Position numbers and translations under genes: made by a program
Shown: positions 1-7,053 of the stretch, piece after piece
Numbering within the stretch: position 1 is the stretch's first letter
Layout: every line of letters begins with the position of its first letter
Notes under the pieces: model-generated
Database searches by the model: none
Told to the model about the DNA's origin: nothing
The model's input: the letters and a program-made list of their open reading frames with translations, nothing else
Source: DATCVA01 sp036567205
GTDB lineage: Bacteria; Pseudomonadota; Gammaproteobacteria; Burkholderiales; Burkholderiaceae_B
NCBI GenBank assembly: GCA_036567205.1
Contig: DATCVA010000368.1
Coordinates: 1-19,508, forward strand
Reading direction: 5' to 3'
Length of the DNA stretch: 19,508 nt

Positions 1-1220
1 CTTTAGTCGACGCCCAGGGCGCTCGGGCGGCGGCCGACGCGATGGACCAGTTGCGTGCCGCACAGGCCGCGCCGTCGCCGTTCGCCGGCATTCCCATCTC
101 GGTTAAAGATTTATTCGATGTCCAGGGGCAGGTTACGACAGCCGGTTCGAAGTTGCTTGCCGGCGCGGCGCCAGCCACAGAAGATGCCGTTGCCGTGGCA
201 CGCTTGCGTCGTGCCGGGTTCGTGGTGCTGGGGCGTGCCAACATGACCGAATTCGCCTATTCGGGTTTGGGTCTGAACCCCCACTATGGCACTCCATTGA
301 ATCCATGGGATCGCGAGGTTGGCCGTGCGCCGGGCGGCTCATCGTCCGGCGGAGCTGTGTCTGTGGCGCTGGCCATGGCACATGCCTCCTTAGGGACGGA
401 TACGGGCGGTTCATGCCGGATTCCAGCCGCTTTCATGGGATTGACCGGGTTCAAGCCCACGGCTACCAAGGTGCCGTCGACGGGCGCGATTCCATTATCG
501 CCCGCGCTTGATGCGATAGGACCGATTGCGCGTTCTGTTCGTTGTTGTGCCGCGCTTGACGCAGTTCTGGCCGACGAGCCGCTGCATCTTTCTTCCGCGC
601 CTGTTGTAAGGGGGCTTAGATTTGTGGTCCCGACAACGGTTGCGCTCGATACTCTGGACGCTGAAGTAGCTCAGGCATTCGAACGTGCGCTGGGGCGTCT
701 TTCGAAGGCGGGTGCTTACATCCAGGAAGCGGCGTTTCCGGAATTTGATGATATTGCCCGATTAAACGCAAAAGGCGGATTTACCGCAGCGGAAAGTTAT
801 GCATGGCACCGGGGATATATCGCAACCAGTCGAGATCAATATGACCCGCGCGTCATCAGCCGTATTGAGCGGGGCGCGCATCAAACCGCAGCAGACTATC
901 TTGACTTGATCGCTGGCAGAGCAGCCCTTATTTCTGCGGCGCAACTACGCATGGCGCACTATGATGGGTTGTTGATGCCGTCGGTGGCGATAATTGCGCC
1001 TCGTATGGCTGATCTGATGGATGACAGCGACTATGCAAGATTGAATTTGCTTGCGTTGCGTAATGCGACCATTATTAACATGATTGATGGCTGCGCCGTG
1101 TCCATTCCCGTGCACGAGCAGGGCGAAGCACCCGTAGGCTTGATGCTATGCGGCACACACGGCAACGATCGTAAAGTTCTTGCGTTGGGCTGTGCCCTCG
1201 AGGACTATCTAGGTGCTTAA
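1..1220 (+). CDS. Amidase signature family hydrolase, 5' end outside window
   Basis: This enzyme would hydrolyse a carboxamide or amide bond with a Ser-cisSer-Lys triad. The frame is open to the left edge (first full codon at position 3), and residues before the first visible Met at 42 still fit the family, so the true start lies outside. Counting from that Met, the triad is visible: Lys22 in SVKDLFDV, the cis-Ser at Ser100 in PGGSSSGGA, and the nucleophile Ser124 in GTDTGGSCRIPAA. The 24-residue spacing between the two serines equals that of GatA and FAAH. About 392 residues are visible against roughly 450-480 for the family, so only the N-terminus is missing. No GatB or GatC lies nearby, so a stand-alone catabolic amidase is more likely than the tRNA amidotransferase subunit GatA. 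It converges on the monooxygenase operon and may serve the same pathway. The substrate is unknown. Confidence 0.9.
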   Translation, partial: LVDAQGARAAADAMDQLRAAQAAPSPFAGIPISVKDLFDVQGQVTTAGSKLLAGAAPATEDAVAVARLRRAGFVVLGRANMTEFAYSGLGLNPHYGTPLNPWDREVGRAPGGSSSGGAVSVALAMAHASLGTDTGGSCRIPAAFMGLTGFKPTATKVPSTGAIPLSPALDAIGPIARSVRCCAALDAVLADEPLHLSSAPVVRGLRFVVPTTVALDTLDAEVAQAFERALGRLSKAGAYIQEAAFPEFDDIARLNAKGGFTAAESYAWHRGYIATSRDQYDPRVISRIERGAHQTAADYLDLIAGRAALISAAQLRMAHYDGLLMPSVAIIAPRMADLMDDSDYARLNLLALRNATIINMIDGCAVSIPVHEQGEAPVGLMLCGTHGNDRKVLALGCALEDYLGA

Positions 1221-1237
1221 CGCTAAGGTATAGAAAA

Positions 1238-1293
1238 ACAGGCTGCTGACAACAAACTCATCGGTTTTACGCGAGGTGTTGTCAGCAGCCTGT
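1238..1293. repeat. 17-bp inverted repeat downstream of amidase
   Basis: The left arm 1238-1254 (ACAGGCTGCTGACAACA) is perfectly complementary to the right arm 1277-1293, with a 22-nt spacer. It starts 18 bp after the amidase stop, so it could be a transcript-end hairpin. However, the right arm is not followed by a T-run, so it is not a standard intrinsic terminator. The arms could instead be the ends of a small mobile repeat. Confidence 0.7.
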
Positions 1294-1489
1294 AAGGCGG
1301 CATAATTCCATTTCCATATCAAACGCGCAATTTTCGGCTTTGCTTGCCTTGCGCCGGCAATATCCCCCGCTTCACCTTCGAGTTCACGCTTGATCCGGCA
1401 ATGGACTAAAAGGCTGCGTTTATTTTTTGCGCTACGCGTTTTTATTCAGGTGCCTAGCGTATACAAGATGCGGAAAGTGTGGACAGTAC

Positions 1490-1521
1490 AAAAAACGGCG
1501 CTATAAAAAGCGCCGTTTTTT
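1490..1521. terminator. Bidirectional intrinsic terminator
   Basis: The arms AAAAAACGGCGC (1490-1501) and GCGCCGTTTTTT (1510-1521) pair perfectly around an 8-nt loop. With A-runs on one side and T-runs on the other it can stop transcription from both sides. It sits 30 bp beyond the DUF2848 stop and serves the minus-strand operon, and also catches read-through from the amidase gene. Confidence 0.92.
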
Positions 1522-1550
1522 GCCGGATTTTTCAGGTTGAACGGGCTCGA

Positions 1551-2231
1551 TCAAACTGGTAAAGGGTCAATGTCGTAGCCAAACTGGATGCTGCGTTTCA
1601 GCACGGGATCTTCCAACTGGGCTTCAAATCGAGTGGAAGGGCGGATTCCGCCGATGGCCGCCAGGGTTCCGCCAAACATGGCCGTATTGGGGGCAAGGCG
1701 GCCTTCGCGGGCGTAATCGCTGATCAGTTGCTGTGACGACAGCAGTTCGGCGACAGAGCCTTCCTGATACAGGCTGCGTTGCCCGTTCTCGTGAATAAAG
1801 CTGCGAAGGATTAGCTGGTCCCAATGATCGGCTACCTCGGCAAACGGCCATACGGCGCTGGCCACAGGTTTTTCGCACATCTGTTTGGACACCGAAATGT
1901 CATAGGCTTCCACTTTGCGATCGGTATGGTCGGAGCCCAGGCCGATAAAGTAATCGCCCCGATCATCGGTAAACAGAACGGTTTCGGCTTCGCCGCTGGA
2001 GGCCGCACCCCAGGTTTGAATGCGCTGAGCGGCGGTAAGCCTGGCTGCGGCTACCCGGTAAAAAACCGGCGTGGTCGGTGGACGGGCAATGCCCAGTGCT
2101 TCGAGTTCGACGATGTGCTCTTCCACAGCCGCTTTGTCGCGCCCGGCCCAGCCGGCAATCACCAGGTTATCGACCCTGAAGCTTGCCAGGGAAGAGCCGG
2201 TCAGGCTTTCGATATTTAACTCTAATGTCAT
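1551..2231 (-). CDS. DUF2848 family protein
   Basis: This is a 226-residue soluble protein of the DUF2848 family, recognised by family-type segments: VIAGWAGRD near the N-terminus, then FYRVAAARLT, GLGSDHTDRKVEAYDISVSK, MCEKPVASAVWP, and DHWDQLILRS followed by YQEGSVAELLS. Biochemical function is unknown. The GSDHTDR...SKQ block loosely recalls fumarylacetoacetate-hydrolase-type proteins, which is inference only. The start at 2231 (MTLELNIESL) is preferred. The frame extends 39 codons upstream to 2348, but that extension reads through palindromic DNA, has no family similarity and abuts the preceding gene. No strong ribosome binding site precedes 2231. It is the last gene of the minus-strand operon, after a flavin monooxygenase and a cupin, which suggests it handles a ring-oxidation product. 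Confidence 0.82.
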   Translation of the reverse strand: MTLELNIESLTGSSLASFRVDNLVIAGWAGRDKAAVEEHIVELEALGIARPPTTPVFYRVAAARLTAAQRIQTWGAASSGEAETVLFTDDRGDYFIGLGSDHTDRKVEAYDISVSKQMCEKPVASAVWPFAEVADHWDQLILRSFIHENGQRSLYQEGSVAELLSSQQLISDYAREGRLAPNTAMFGGTLAAIGGIRPSTRFEAQLEDPVLKRSIQFGYDIDPLPV

Positions 2232-2254
2232 CTTGATCACTTTGTAGAGGTTGT

Positions 2255-2339
2255 CGTTCCGGAAGCCCGCCGAAGTATTTAAATACTCCGGCACGCTGCG
2301 CTGCAGGCCTGCAGCGCAGGAAGGCAATACTCCGGAACG
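2255..2339. repeat. Nested palindromes in the operon gap
   Basis: Three dyads are stacked in the gap between the monooxygenase and DUF2848 genes. An outer pair CGTTCCGGA (2255-2263) / TCCGGAACG (2331-2339) encloses a 14-bp palindrome AGTATTTAAATACT (2274-2287) and a perfect 24-bp palindrome (2296-2319, half-site CTGCGCTGCAGG). It could be an RNA processing or stability element, an attenuator, or a small palindromic repeat. The structures are read directly and the role is unknown. Confidence 0.75.
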
Positions 2340-2349
2340 GAGCCACAAA

Positions 2350-3558
2350 TTACGCGTTGTTCCCTAAGGATGCGGCGCGTTCCAGGCTGTCGAACATGGC
2401 GATACGGCGAAGCAGTTTCCTGCCTTTTTCGGGGTCGGCAGCGGCGGCTCGCATGTCGTCGCGAAATTGCTTGCGGTTTTCTTCGTCGGCGGCTTCCAGA
2501 TTGCGTTTATTACGTATGGTGTCGCCTTGAATCGCTTCCATGGTGACGGTACGCCGTTGCAGGTCGTACAAGTCCAGATCGGCTTCGTTGGTTTCGCCCA
2601 AGATGACGCTTCCCAGGCGAGCGGAAAGGTTAAGCGCATCGTGTATGCCGCCATTCATGCCCATGCCGCCCAGCGGATTGTTGATGTGCGCGGCATCGCC
2701 AGCCAGGAAGGTGCGCCCGAGCCGGAAGGTTTTCGCTACCCGCTGATGGACGCGATACAGCGTTACATGCTGGACATCGAAGTCCGCGCCTTCCGGTAAA
2801 AGGCGTCGCATCGATTCTTTAACGTGTTGCTCGCTTGATGCCTCTTCGTCCGACATGTCGGCAGGCACCGGCATCATAACGCGCCAGGCGCCCAATATGC
2901 GCAACAGGAAGTGCCAGCGAACCGGGTCGGCCACATAGCTGACCGACGAGACGCCAGGGCGTGCCGAGGCGAAATCGAAGCCGGTGGTGACCACCAGAAA
3001 ACGCTCGGGCCAGGTGAAGCCGTCAAACTCAATATTCTGGGCGCGCCGGACGATGCTGTTCGCCCCATCGGCGCCAATAAGCCATTGGCTTCGGTGTTGC
3101 TGTGCCGATCCATCGACTTGCACTTCAATGCTGACGCCTGCGTCGTCCTGTGCAATGGAGGTGATGGGCGCGTTGAACTGAATCTTGAATAGCGGGTTGT
3201 CTTTGAGCGCGTCGTAAATAATGCGTGTCAGCTTGAACTGTTCGCTTTGTACCCGGTAAGGGTGACGGGTCAGATCCGAGAGAGCCCCAAAATCGAACGT
3301 GCCCAGTACACCGTCTTCACTAGAGCTGTACTGCACGGTCGTTGCTTTAAGGCCTTGTGCAATCAGGGGTTGGGCAAACCCAAGATCGTCCAGCATGTCC
3401 AGGGTCGGGGGGTGGAACGTTGATGCGCGTGATTCAAGGCTCAAGCTGGGCAGTTTCTCGAACACAGAGACAGGGATGCCGCGTCGTATAAGATCGGCTG
3501 CTGCGACCATTCCGACGGGGCCCGCCCCGGCAATAATCACTGGTACTTCTTTGGTCAT
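2350..3558 (-). CDS. FAD-dependent monooxygenase, aromatic hydroxylase type
   Basis: This 402-residue class A flavoprotein hydroxylase would use NAD(P)H and O2 to hydroxylate an aromatic ring. Three family motifs are visible in order. The Rossmann FAD loop GAGPVG is at residues 11-16, followed at the strand end by an acidic residue in VFEK. The DG motif GADGANSIVRR is at 161-171. The second FAD-binding motif GDAAHINNPLGGMGMNGG is at 286-303. The length is typical for a UbiH/PobA-like core and lacks the C-terminal extension of MhpA/PheA-type enzymes. The start has a good ribosome site, GAAGGAG, 10 nt before ATG. It lies 45 bp downstream of the cupin gene and just before DUF2848. The substrate cannot be predicted; a hydroxybenzoate- or pyridine-type acid would fit the uptake receptor in the same operon. 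Confidence 0.9.
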   Translation of the reverse strand: MTKEVPVIIAGAGPVGMVAAADLIRRGIPVSVFEKLPSLSLESRASTFHPPTLDMLDDLGFAQPLIAQGLKATTVQYSSSEDGVLGTFDFGALSDLTRHPYRVQSEQFKLTRIIYDALKDNPLFKIQFNAPITSIAQDDAGVSIEVQVDGSAQQHRSQWLIGADGANSIVRRAQNIEFDGFTWPERFLVVTTGFDFASARPGVSSVSYVADPVRWHFLLRILGAWRVMMPVPADMSDEEASSEQHVKESMRRLLPEGADFDVQHVTLYRVHQRVAKTFRLGRTFLAGDAAHINNPLGGMGMNGGIHDALNLSARLGSVILGETNEADLDLYDLQRRTVTMEAIQGDTIRNKRNLEAADEENRKQFRDDMRAAAADPEKGRKLLRRIAMFDSLERAASLGNNA

Positions 3559-3603
3559 AATTACTAAACTCCTTCGTACATACTGAGCGATACGCCGACG
3601 CGA

Positions 3604-3990
3604 TCAGGCCGGATCGTAATAATGGATTTCAAGCAGCACACAGCCGTTCACCGATTTGAACGGGCCGTGAAACGCGCCTGGGGGACGGCAGGCATAGGTG
3701 TTGGGCGCAAAGGCTTCTCCGCCTTCACCTTGCTCGTCGTTGCCGACGGTCAGGTCGCCCGAAACGAGATACACCTCTTCCCAATAGTCATGGACGAATG
3801 GTTTGGTAGTGAAGACGCCCGGGCCAAAGCGCAGCAGCCGCGTTTGCGAGCCTTGCTTGTTCTTTTCATCCAACTTGCCTGCCAGGACTTTCTGGTGGAC
3901 GTTCACTCCGGGCGGGTAGCCCGGCGGGACTTCCCAACCCGAGTCCATGTCGATCGAGTGGAATTCTTTATGTTCTTTGTTGACTGCCAT
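3604..3990 (-). CDS. Small cupin-domain protein
   Basis: This is a 128-residue single-domain cupin, a small beta barrel that often binds Fe, Mn or Zn. Cupin motif 1 spans about residues 63-80 (KPFVHDYWEEVYLVSGDL), with His67 and Glu71/72 as likely ligands. Motif 2 lies around 96-110 (PNTYACRPPGAFHGP), with His108 as a further likely ligand. The first motif has only the one histidine, so the metal site differs from the classic two-His set and metal binding is not certain. It begins after an AAGGAA ribosome site. Its place between the receptor and the monooxygenase suggests a metabolic role (ring-cleavage-like, isomerase or ligand sensor) in the same pathway. The catalytic role is not established by the sequence. 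Confidence 0.82.
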   Translation of the reverse strand: MAVNKEHKEFHSIDMDSGWEVPPGYPPGVNVHQKVLAGKLDEKNKQGSQTRLLRFGPGVFTTKPFVHDYWEEVYLVSGDLTVGNDEQGEGGEAFAPNTYACRPPGAFHGPFKSVNGCVLLEIHYYDPA

Positions 3991-4035
3991 AGAGTTTTTC
4001 CTTCTGAGATAATCTTTACTTAAAGCGTTAAAGCG

Positions 4036-5034
4036 TTAGTTGGGCTTCAGGCCGGCGGCATCGACGACGGCTTTCATGCGCGTGGCTTCATGTTTGATAT
4101 AGGCGCCGAACTCGTCGGGTGTATCGGCGATGACGGTCAGTCCGAGTTTTTCAAGCCGTTCAGTAACGCTTGGGTCGTGCAAGGCTTTTGCAAACTCGGT
4201 GTTCAGACGTTCAACGACAGGCTTTGGCGTGCCGGCGGGAACTACAAAGCTATACCAGTTGCCAGCCAGTACGGTTGGAAGGCCCCCTTCGCCCGATGTG
4301 GGGACTTGGTCGAGTTGAGGACTGCGCTTTTTATCAGTCAGGGCAATTGCCTTGAGGCGTCCGGATTCAACATAGGGCTTTACGTTGGACAAGTTGTCGC
4401 ACATCATGGTGACAACACCGCCTATTAAGTCCTGCACGGCTGGTGCTGGCCCGCGATAAGGCACATGCACGATGTCGATGCCTGCGGCAACCTTCAATTG
4501 TTCGCCGCACATGTGGCTGGTTGTACCTTGCCCGCCGGAGGCGAATGTCAGTTCGCCTGGTTTGCTTTTGGCCAGTGCGACAAGCTCTTGAAGCGTGTTC
4601 GCCGGGATCGATGGGTTTACGACCAGCAGGTTCGGTGTGGCCGCAGCATTGATAACCGGGGCGAAATCTTTTTCGGGGGAGTAGGTCAGCCCACTGTATA
4701 GCCATTGATTTATTGCAAGCACGCCCGTCGTTGCCATGAGTATGTTGTAGCCATCAGGGGCTGCTGTGGCAACTTTGGCTGCACCGATTGAGCCCGCTGC
4801 GCCGGCACGGTTTTCGACAATAACGGACACGCCCATGGACTTGCTCATAATGGGCGCCACTAGCCGGGGAATCATGTCACTGGTGCTTCCAGGTGGAAAC
4901 GGCGTCAGGATAGTGATGAGTTTGTTCGGAAAATTCTTGTCATTGTCAGCTGCCGTCGCAACGCTTGTGAATACAAGGCCAACTGCCGCACACAAGGCCG
5001 CTCGTTTTAATCCCGCCATTTTATTGAAGACCAT
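4036..5034 (-). CDS. Bug/TctC family periplasmic substrate-binding receptor
   Basis: This secreted receptor is of the tripartite tricarboxylate transporter type, capturing a carboxylate-type ligand in the periplasm. The first 30 residues form a Sec signal peptide (basic KMAGLKR, hydrophobic core, then VATA-ADN as likely cleavage site). The mature protein shows the family segments FPPGSTSDMIPRLVAP, VIVENRAGAAGSIGA, APDGYNILMAT, VVNPSIPANTLQEL, HVPYRGPAPAVQDLIGG and WYSFVVPAGTPKPVVERLN. The frame extends 12 codons upstream, but the start at 5034 is chosen because GGAGGAG lies immediately before it, giving 332 residues. No tctA/tctB membrane partners are in the window. Orphan receptors of this kind are very numerous in Bordetella and relatives. 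It is the first gene of the operon and is divergent from the LysR gene. Confidence 0.92.
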   Translation of the reverse strand: MVFNKMAGLKRAALCAAVGLVFTSVATAADNDKNFPNKLITILTPFPPGSTSDMIPRLVAPIMSKSMGVSVIVENRAGAAGSIGAAKVATAAPDGYNILMATTGVLAINQWLYSGLTYSPEKDFAPVINAAATPNLLVVNPSIPANTLQELVALAKSKPGELTFASGGQGTTSHMCGEQLKVAAGIDIVHVPYRGPAPAVQDLIGGVVTMMCDNLSNVKPYVESGRLKAIALTDKKRSPQLDQVPTSGEGGLPTVLAGNWYSFVVPAGTPKPVVERLNTEFAKALHDPSVTERLEKLGLTVIADTPDEFGAYIKHEATRMKAVVDAAGLKPN

Positions 5035-5047
5035 GATCTCCTCCATT
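5035..5047 (-). promoter_or_regulatory. Strong ribosome binding site for the Bug receptor
   Basis: The minus strand reads GGAGGAGATC directly before the ATG at 5034. This fixes the start at 5034 rather than at the upstream in-frame ATG at 5070. Confidence 0.85.
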
Positions 5048-5095
5048 ATTGAGTTTTTTGAAATAAACATAAGAAAGCATCAACACTACGGTAGC

Positions 5096-5118
5096 AGCAG
5101 TAGATTAGGAATACTGCT
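5096..5118. promoter_or_regulatory. Probable LysR-type regulator binding site
   Basis: The arms AGCAGTA (5096-5102) and TACTGCT (5112-5118) are perfectly complementary around 9 nt, and T5101 and A5113 form the classic T-N11-A core. It lies between the divergent LysR gene and the receptor operon, about 62 bp before the receptor start, where such a regulator would act on both promoters. Binding by this particular regulator is inference. Confidence 0.7.
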
Positions 5119-5212
5119 TTAAGGTGATGATCAATAGGCATCTTAATATGTATTGCGTTTATCGGGCAAACGATTTATTTTGTATAGTTGTTGAGTTTAT
5201 GGAAACAAGTTT

Positions 5213-6112
5213 ATGCGTAGAAATATTCCGAGCCTTAGTGCCTTACAGGCTTTTTCAAGCGTGGCAAAGCACGAAAGCATTACGCTCGCGGCCAACGAAC
5301 TTTCGTTGACGGCCGGCGCGGTGTCGCGTCAGATATCATTGCTGGAAAATCAGTTGGGCATTGTTTTATTTAATCGTATTCGCCAGCGGGTTACCTTGAC
5401 TCGGGCTGGTAACGTTTACAGCGGGCACATCGCGCACATACTGGACAAGCTCGAGCGTGAAACACTGGAAATCATGGCGCATGAAGGCGAGGGCGGCGTG
5501 GTTGAAATTGCTGTATTGCCTACTGTAGGCTCGCAGTGGCTGATTCCGCGCCTTACGGATTTCAACCATAAACATCCCGACATTACCGTTAATTTGCATA
5601 CCCGCACGACCCGGTTTTTGTTTAACGAAACGGCCATAGACGGGGCTCTTTATTTTGGGGGCAACTTCTGGCCTGGCGCGAAGACGGATTATTTATTCGA
5701 CGAGGTGTTGTTACCGGTAGGCAGCCCGCACGTGTTTGGCGAAATGCGCAACTACAGCGCCGAGGAAATTGCCGCCCAACCATTGCTGCACTTAATGACC
5801 CGGCCCGAGGCATGGAGAGCATGGTCCGCTGCCACGGGAGTTACCAATGTCAATATTATGCGCGGGCCCAGGTTTGAGGTGCAGTCCATGTTGATCGCTG
5901 CCGTATGTGCCGGACAAGGTGTAGCGCTTTTGCCCCGATTCCTGATTGACGAGCCGTTGCGCAATCATGGAATGCGGATTTTGTCGGAGGAGTCTGTACG
6001 CAGTCCTGGAGCGTACTATTTTGCATGCCCCGAGCAAAAGAGCAACGAAGCGTCATTGGTGAAATTCAGAAGTTGGCTGCTTGGCAGCAGTAACAGCAGT
6101 CTGGCCAGATAG
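5213..6112 (+). CDS. LysR-type transcriptional regulator, GcvA-like
   Basis: This 299-residue LysR family regulator has an N-terminal winged helix-turn-helix at residues 1-62 (PSLSALQAFSSVAKHESITLAANELSLTAGAVSRQISLLE, ending LFNR), a linker helix to about 90, and a periplasmic-binding-like effector domain from about 93 on. The order of segments (VEIAVLPTVGSQWLIPRLTDF, then IDGALYFGGNFWPG, LLPVGSP, and QSMLIAAVCAGQGVALLP) resembles the GcvA subgroup. It is divergent from the receptor-monooxygenase operon, the usual arrangement for a local regulator, and a T-N11-A dyad lies in between. The ribosome site before the ATG is weak (GGAAACAAG). The co-inducer is likely the substrate or an intermediate of the neighbouring pathway, which is inference. 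Confidence 0.93.
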   Translation: MRRNIPSLSALQAFSSVAKHESITLAANELSLTAGAVSRQISLLENQLGIVLFNRIRQRVTLTRAGNVYSGHIAHILDKLERETLEIMAHEGEGGVVEIAVLPTVGSQWLIPRLTDFNHKHPDITVNLHTRTTRFLFNETAIDGALYFGGNFWPGAKTDYLFDEVLLPVGSPHVFGEMRNYSAEEIAAQPLLHLMTRPEAWRAWSAATGVTNVNIMRGPRFEVQSMLIAAVCAGQGVALLPRFLIDEPLRNHGMRILSEESVRSPGAYYFACPEQKSNEASLVKFRSWLLGSSNSSLAR

Positions 6113-6130
6113 ATGAGAGTGGCAGTACTT

Positions 6131-6154
6131 TGGTATTCCCCTGACGGGTAATGC
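6131..6154. repeat. Weak hairpin between lysR-type gene and lexA
   Basis: GGTATTCCCC and GGGTAATGCC form an imperfect stem in the 145-bp gap between the convergent LysR-type and lexA genes. There is no T-run, so it is only a possible transcript-end structure. A second short palindrome, GGCCAATTTGGCC, lies near 6218-6230. Confidence 0.35.
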
Positions 6155-6257
6155 CATTGTTCTGTGATTTCATCATTCACCCCATCGTATCGCGGTTCCA
6201 TCCTGGTTCGATTAAGGCCAATTTGGCCGGTAGCCGGTGTCGGTTTAAGCCAGTTTG

Positions 6258-6914
6258 CTATTGCAGCGGCGTAGTGCGTATTAGCCCGACAGCAATGCCT
6301 TCCAGGGAAAAGTCGTCGTCGCGCGTGACAATGATGGGATTGAAGTCGGGGTTTTCGGGCAGAAGTTCGATGCGGTTGCCCGACTTTGACAGACGCTTGA
6401 CGGTAACCTCGTCGCCAAGGCGCGCAACGACGATTTGACCGTTGCGGGCATCGGGAGTTTTTTTAACCGCTAAAAGATCGCCATCGAGTATGCCGGCGTC
6501 GCGCATGCTTAAGCCCCGTACCCGCAAGAGGTAATCGGGCGCCTGGCTAAATAAAGCCGGTTCAATACTGATTTCGCGTTCGACATGCTCGGCCGCCAGA
6601 ATAGGGCTGCCTGCGGCTACACGGCCAACAATGGGCAACAGTATTTGCGCTAATAGCGACGAAGAGGGGTGTGGCACGGGCTGTGAAGAACTGGAGCCCG
6701 CTTCGCTAAGGCGGATGCCGCGTGAGGCGCCGGCGGTTAATTCGATAGCCCCTTTACGTGCGAGCGCCTTAAGGTGATCTTCGGCGGCATTGGCGGACTT
6801 GAAGCCTAGCGCGCGTGCGATTTCCGCGCGCGTGGGTGGAAAACCGGTACGCACGATTTCACTGCGGATGAGATCGAGGATTTGTTGCTGCCGCTCGGTA
6901 AGCTTGGTGGCCAT
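6258..6914 (-). CDS. lexA: LexA repressor
   Basis: This is the SOS-response repressor and RecA-stimulated self-cleaving serine protease, 218 residues, slightly longer than the E. coli protein (202). The N-terminal winged helix covers residues 1-70 (LTERQQQILDLI, PPTRAEIARALGFKSANAAEDHLKAL). A Ser/Pro-rich linker at 71-88 accounts for the extra length. The cleavage bond is Ala101-Gly102 in VGRVAAGSPILA. The catalytic Ser136 lies in RGLSMRDAGILDGDLLAV and the Lys173 general base in EVTVKRL. All key residues are present. It stands alone, between the LysR-type gene (convergent) and the aminotransferase gene (same strand, upstream). Autoregulation is indicated by the SOS box 13 bp upstream. Confidence 0.98.
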   Translation of the reverse strand: MATKLTERQQQILDLIRSEIVRTGFPPTRAEIARALGFKSANAAEDHLKALARKGAIELTAGASRGIRLSEAGSSSSQPVPHPSSSLLAQILLPIVGRVAAGSPILAAEHVEREISIEPALFSQAPDYLLRVRGLSMRDAGILDGDLLAVKKTPDARNGQIVVARLGDEVTVKRLSKSGNRIELLPENPDFNPIIVTRDDDFSLEGIAVGLIRTTPLQ

Positions 6915-6927
6915 AGTGAAATTTTGA

Positions 6928-6943
6928 CTGTATGTTTATACAG
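6928..6943. promoter_or_regulatory. LexA (SOS) box controlling lexA
   Basis: CTGTATGTTTATACAG is a 16-bp site with perfect CTGTAT/ATACAG arms around 4 nt, matching the CTG-N10-CAG consensus. It ends 14 bp before the lexA start. On the minus strand it contains TATAAA, which could be the -10 element, so repressor binding would block the promoter directly. Confidence 0.95.
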
Positions 6944-6981
6944 GGTCATTCTGACCGAAACGGGTATAAAAATCAAGCTTT

Positions 6982-7017
6982 GCATCGAGTTGCCGCTTTA
7001 TAGGCGCAACTCGATGC
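6982..7017 (-). terminator. Probable terminator of the aminotransferase gene
   Basis: The arms GCATCGAGTTGC (6982-6993) and GCAACTCGATGC (7006-7017) pair perfectly around 12 nt. On the minus strand the stem follows the aminotransferase stop by about 37 nt and is followed by AAAGCTTGATTTTTATA, a weak T-run. A smaller GGCCG-AAGG-CGGCC hairpin (7034-7047) lies between it and the stop codon. Confidence 0.65.
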
Positions 7018-7053
7018 CGGACAGGACGATTTTGGCCGAAGGCGGCCGTTGTA

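Larger units (their letters stand above)
1221..1550. other. Intergenic region between convergent genes
   Basis: This 330-bp gap lies between the amidase stop and the DUF2848 stop. It holds a 17-bp-arm inverted repeat (1238-1293) and a bidirectional terminator (1490-1521). Between them (about 1294-1489) there is no convincing gene. A minus-strand frame at 1209-1445 is open for 78 codons but has no ATG or GTG start. Confidence 0.6.

Noticed and set aside
1..1220. GatA of the Glu-tRNA amidotransferase
   Set aside because: The triad is shared with GatA, but no gatB or gatC is adjacent and the context is catabolic. A missing left flank keeps this from being absolute.
2232..2348. N-terminal extension of the DUF2848 protein by 39 residues
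   Set aside because: It is encoded by palindromic DNA, begins 2 bp before the preceding gene, and does not fit the family N-terminus, which starts at MTLEL.
7034..7047. GGCCG-AAGG-CGGCC hairpin as the aminotransferase terminator
   Set aside because: The stem is only 5 bp and has no T-run on the minus strand. The 12-bp stem at 6982-7017 is a better candidate.
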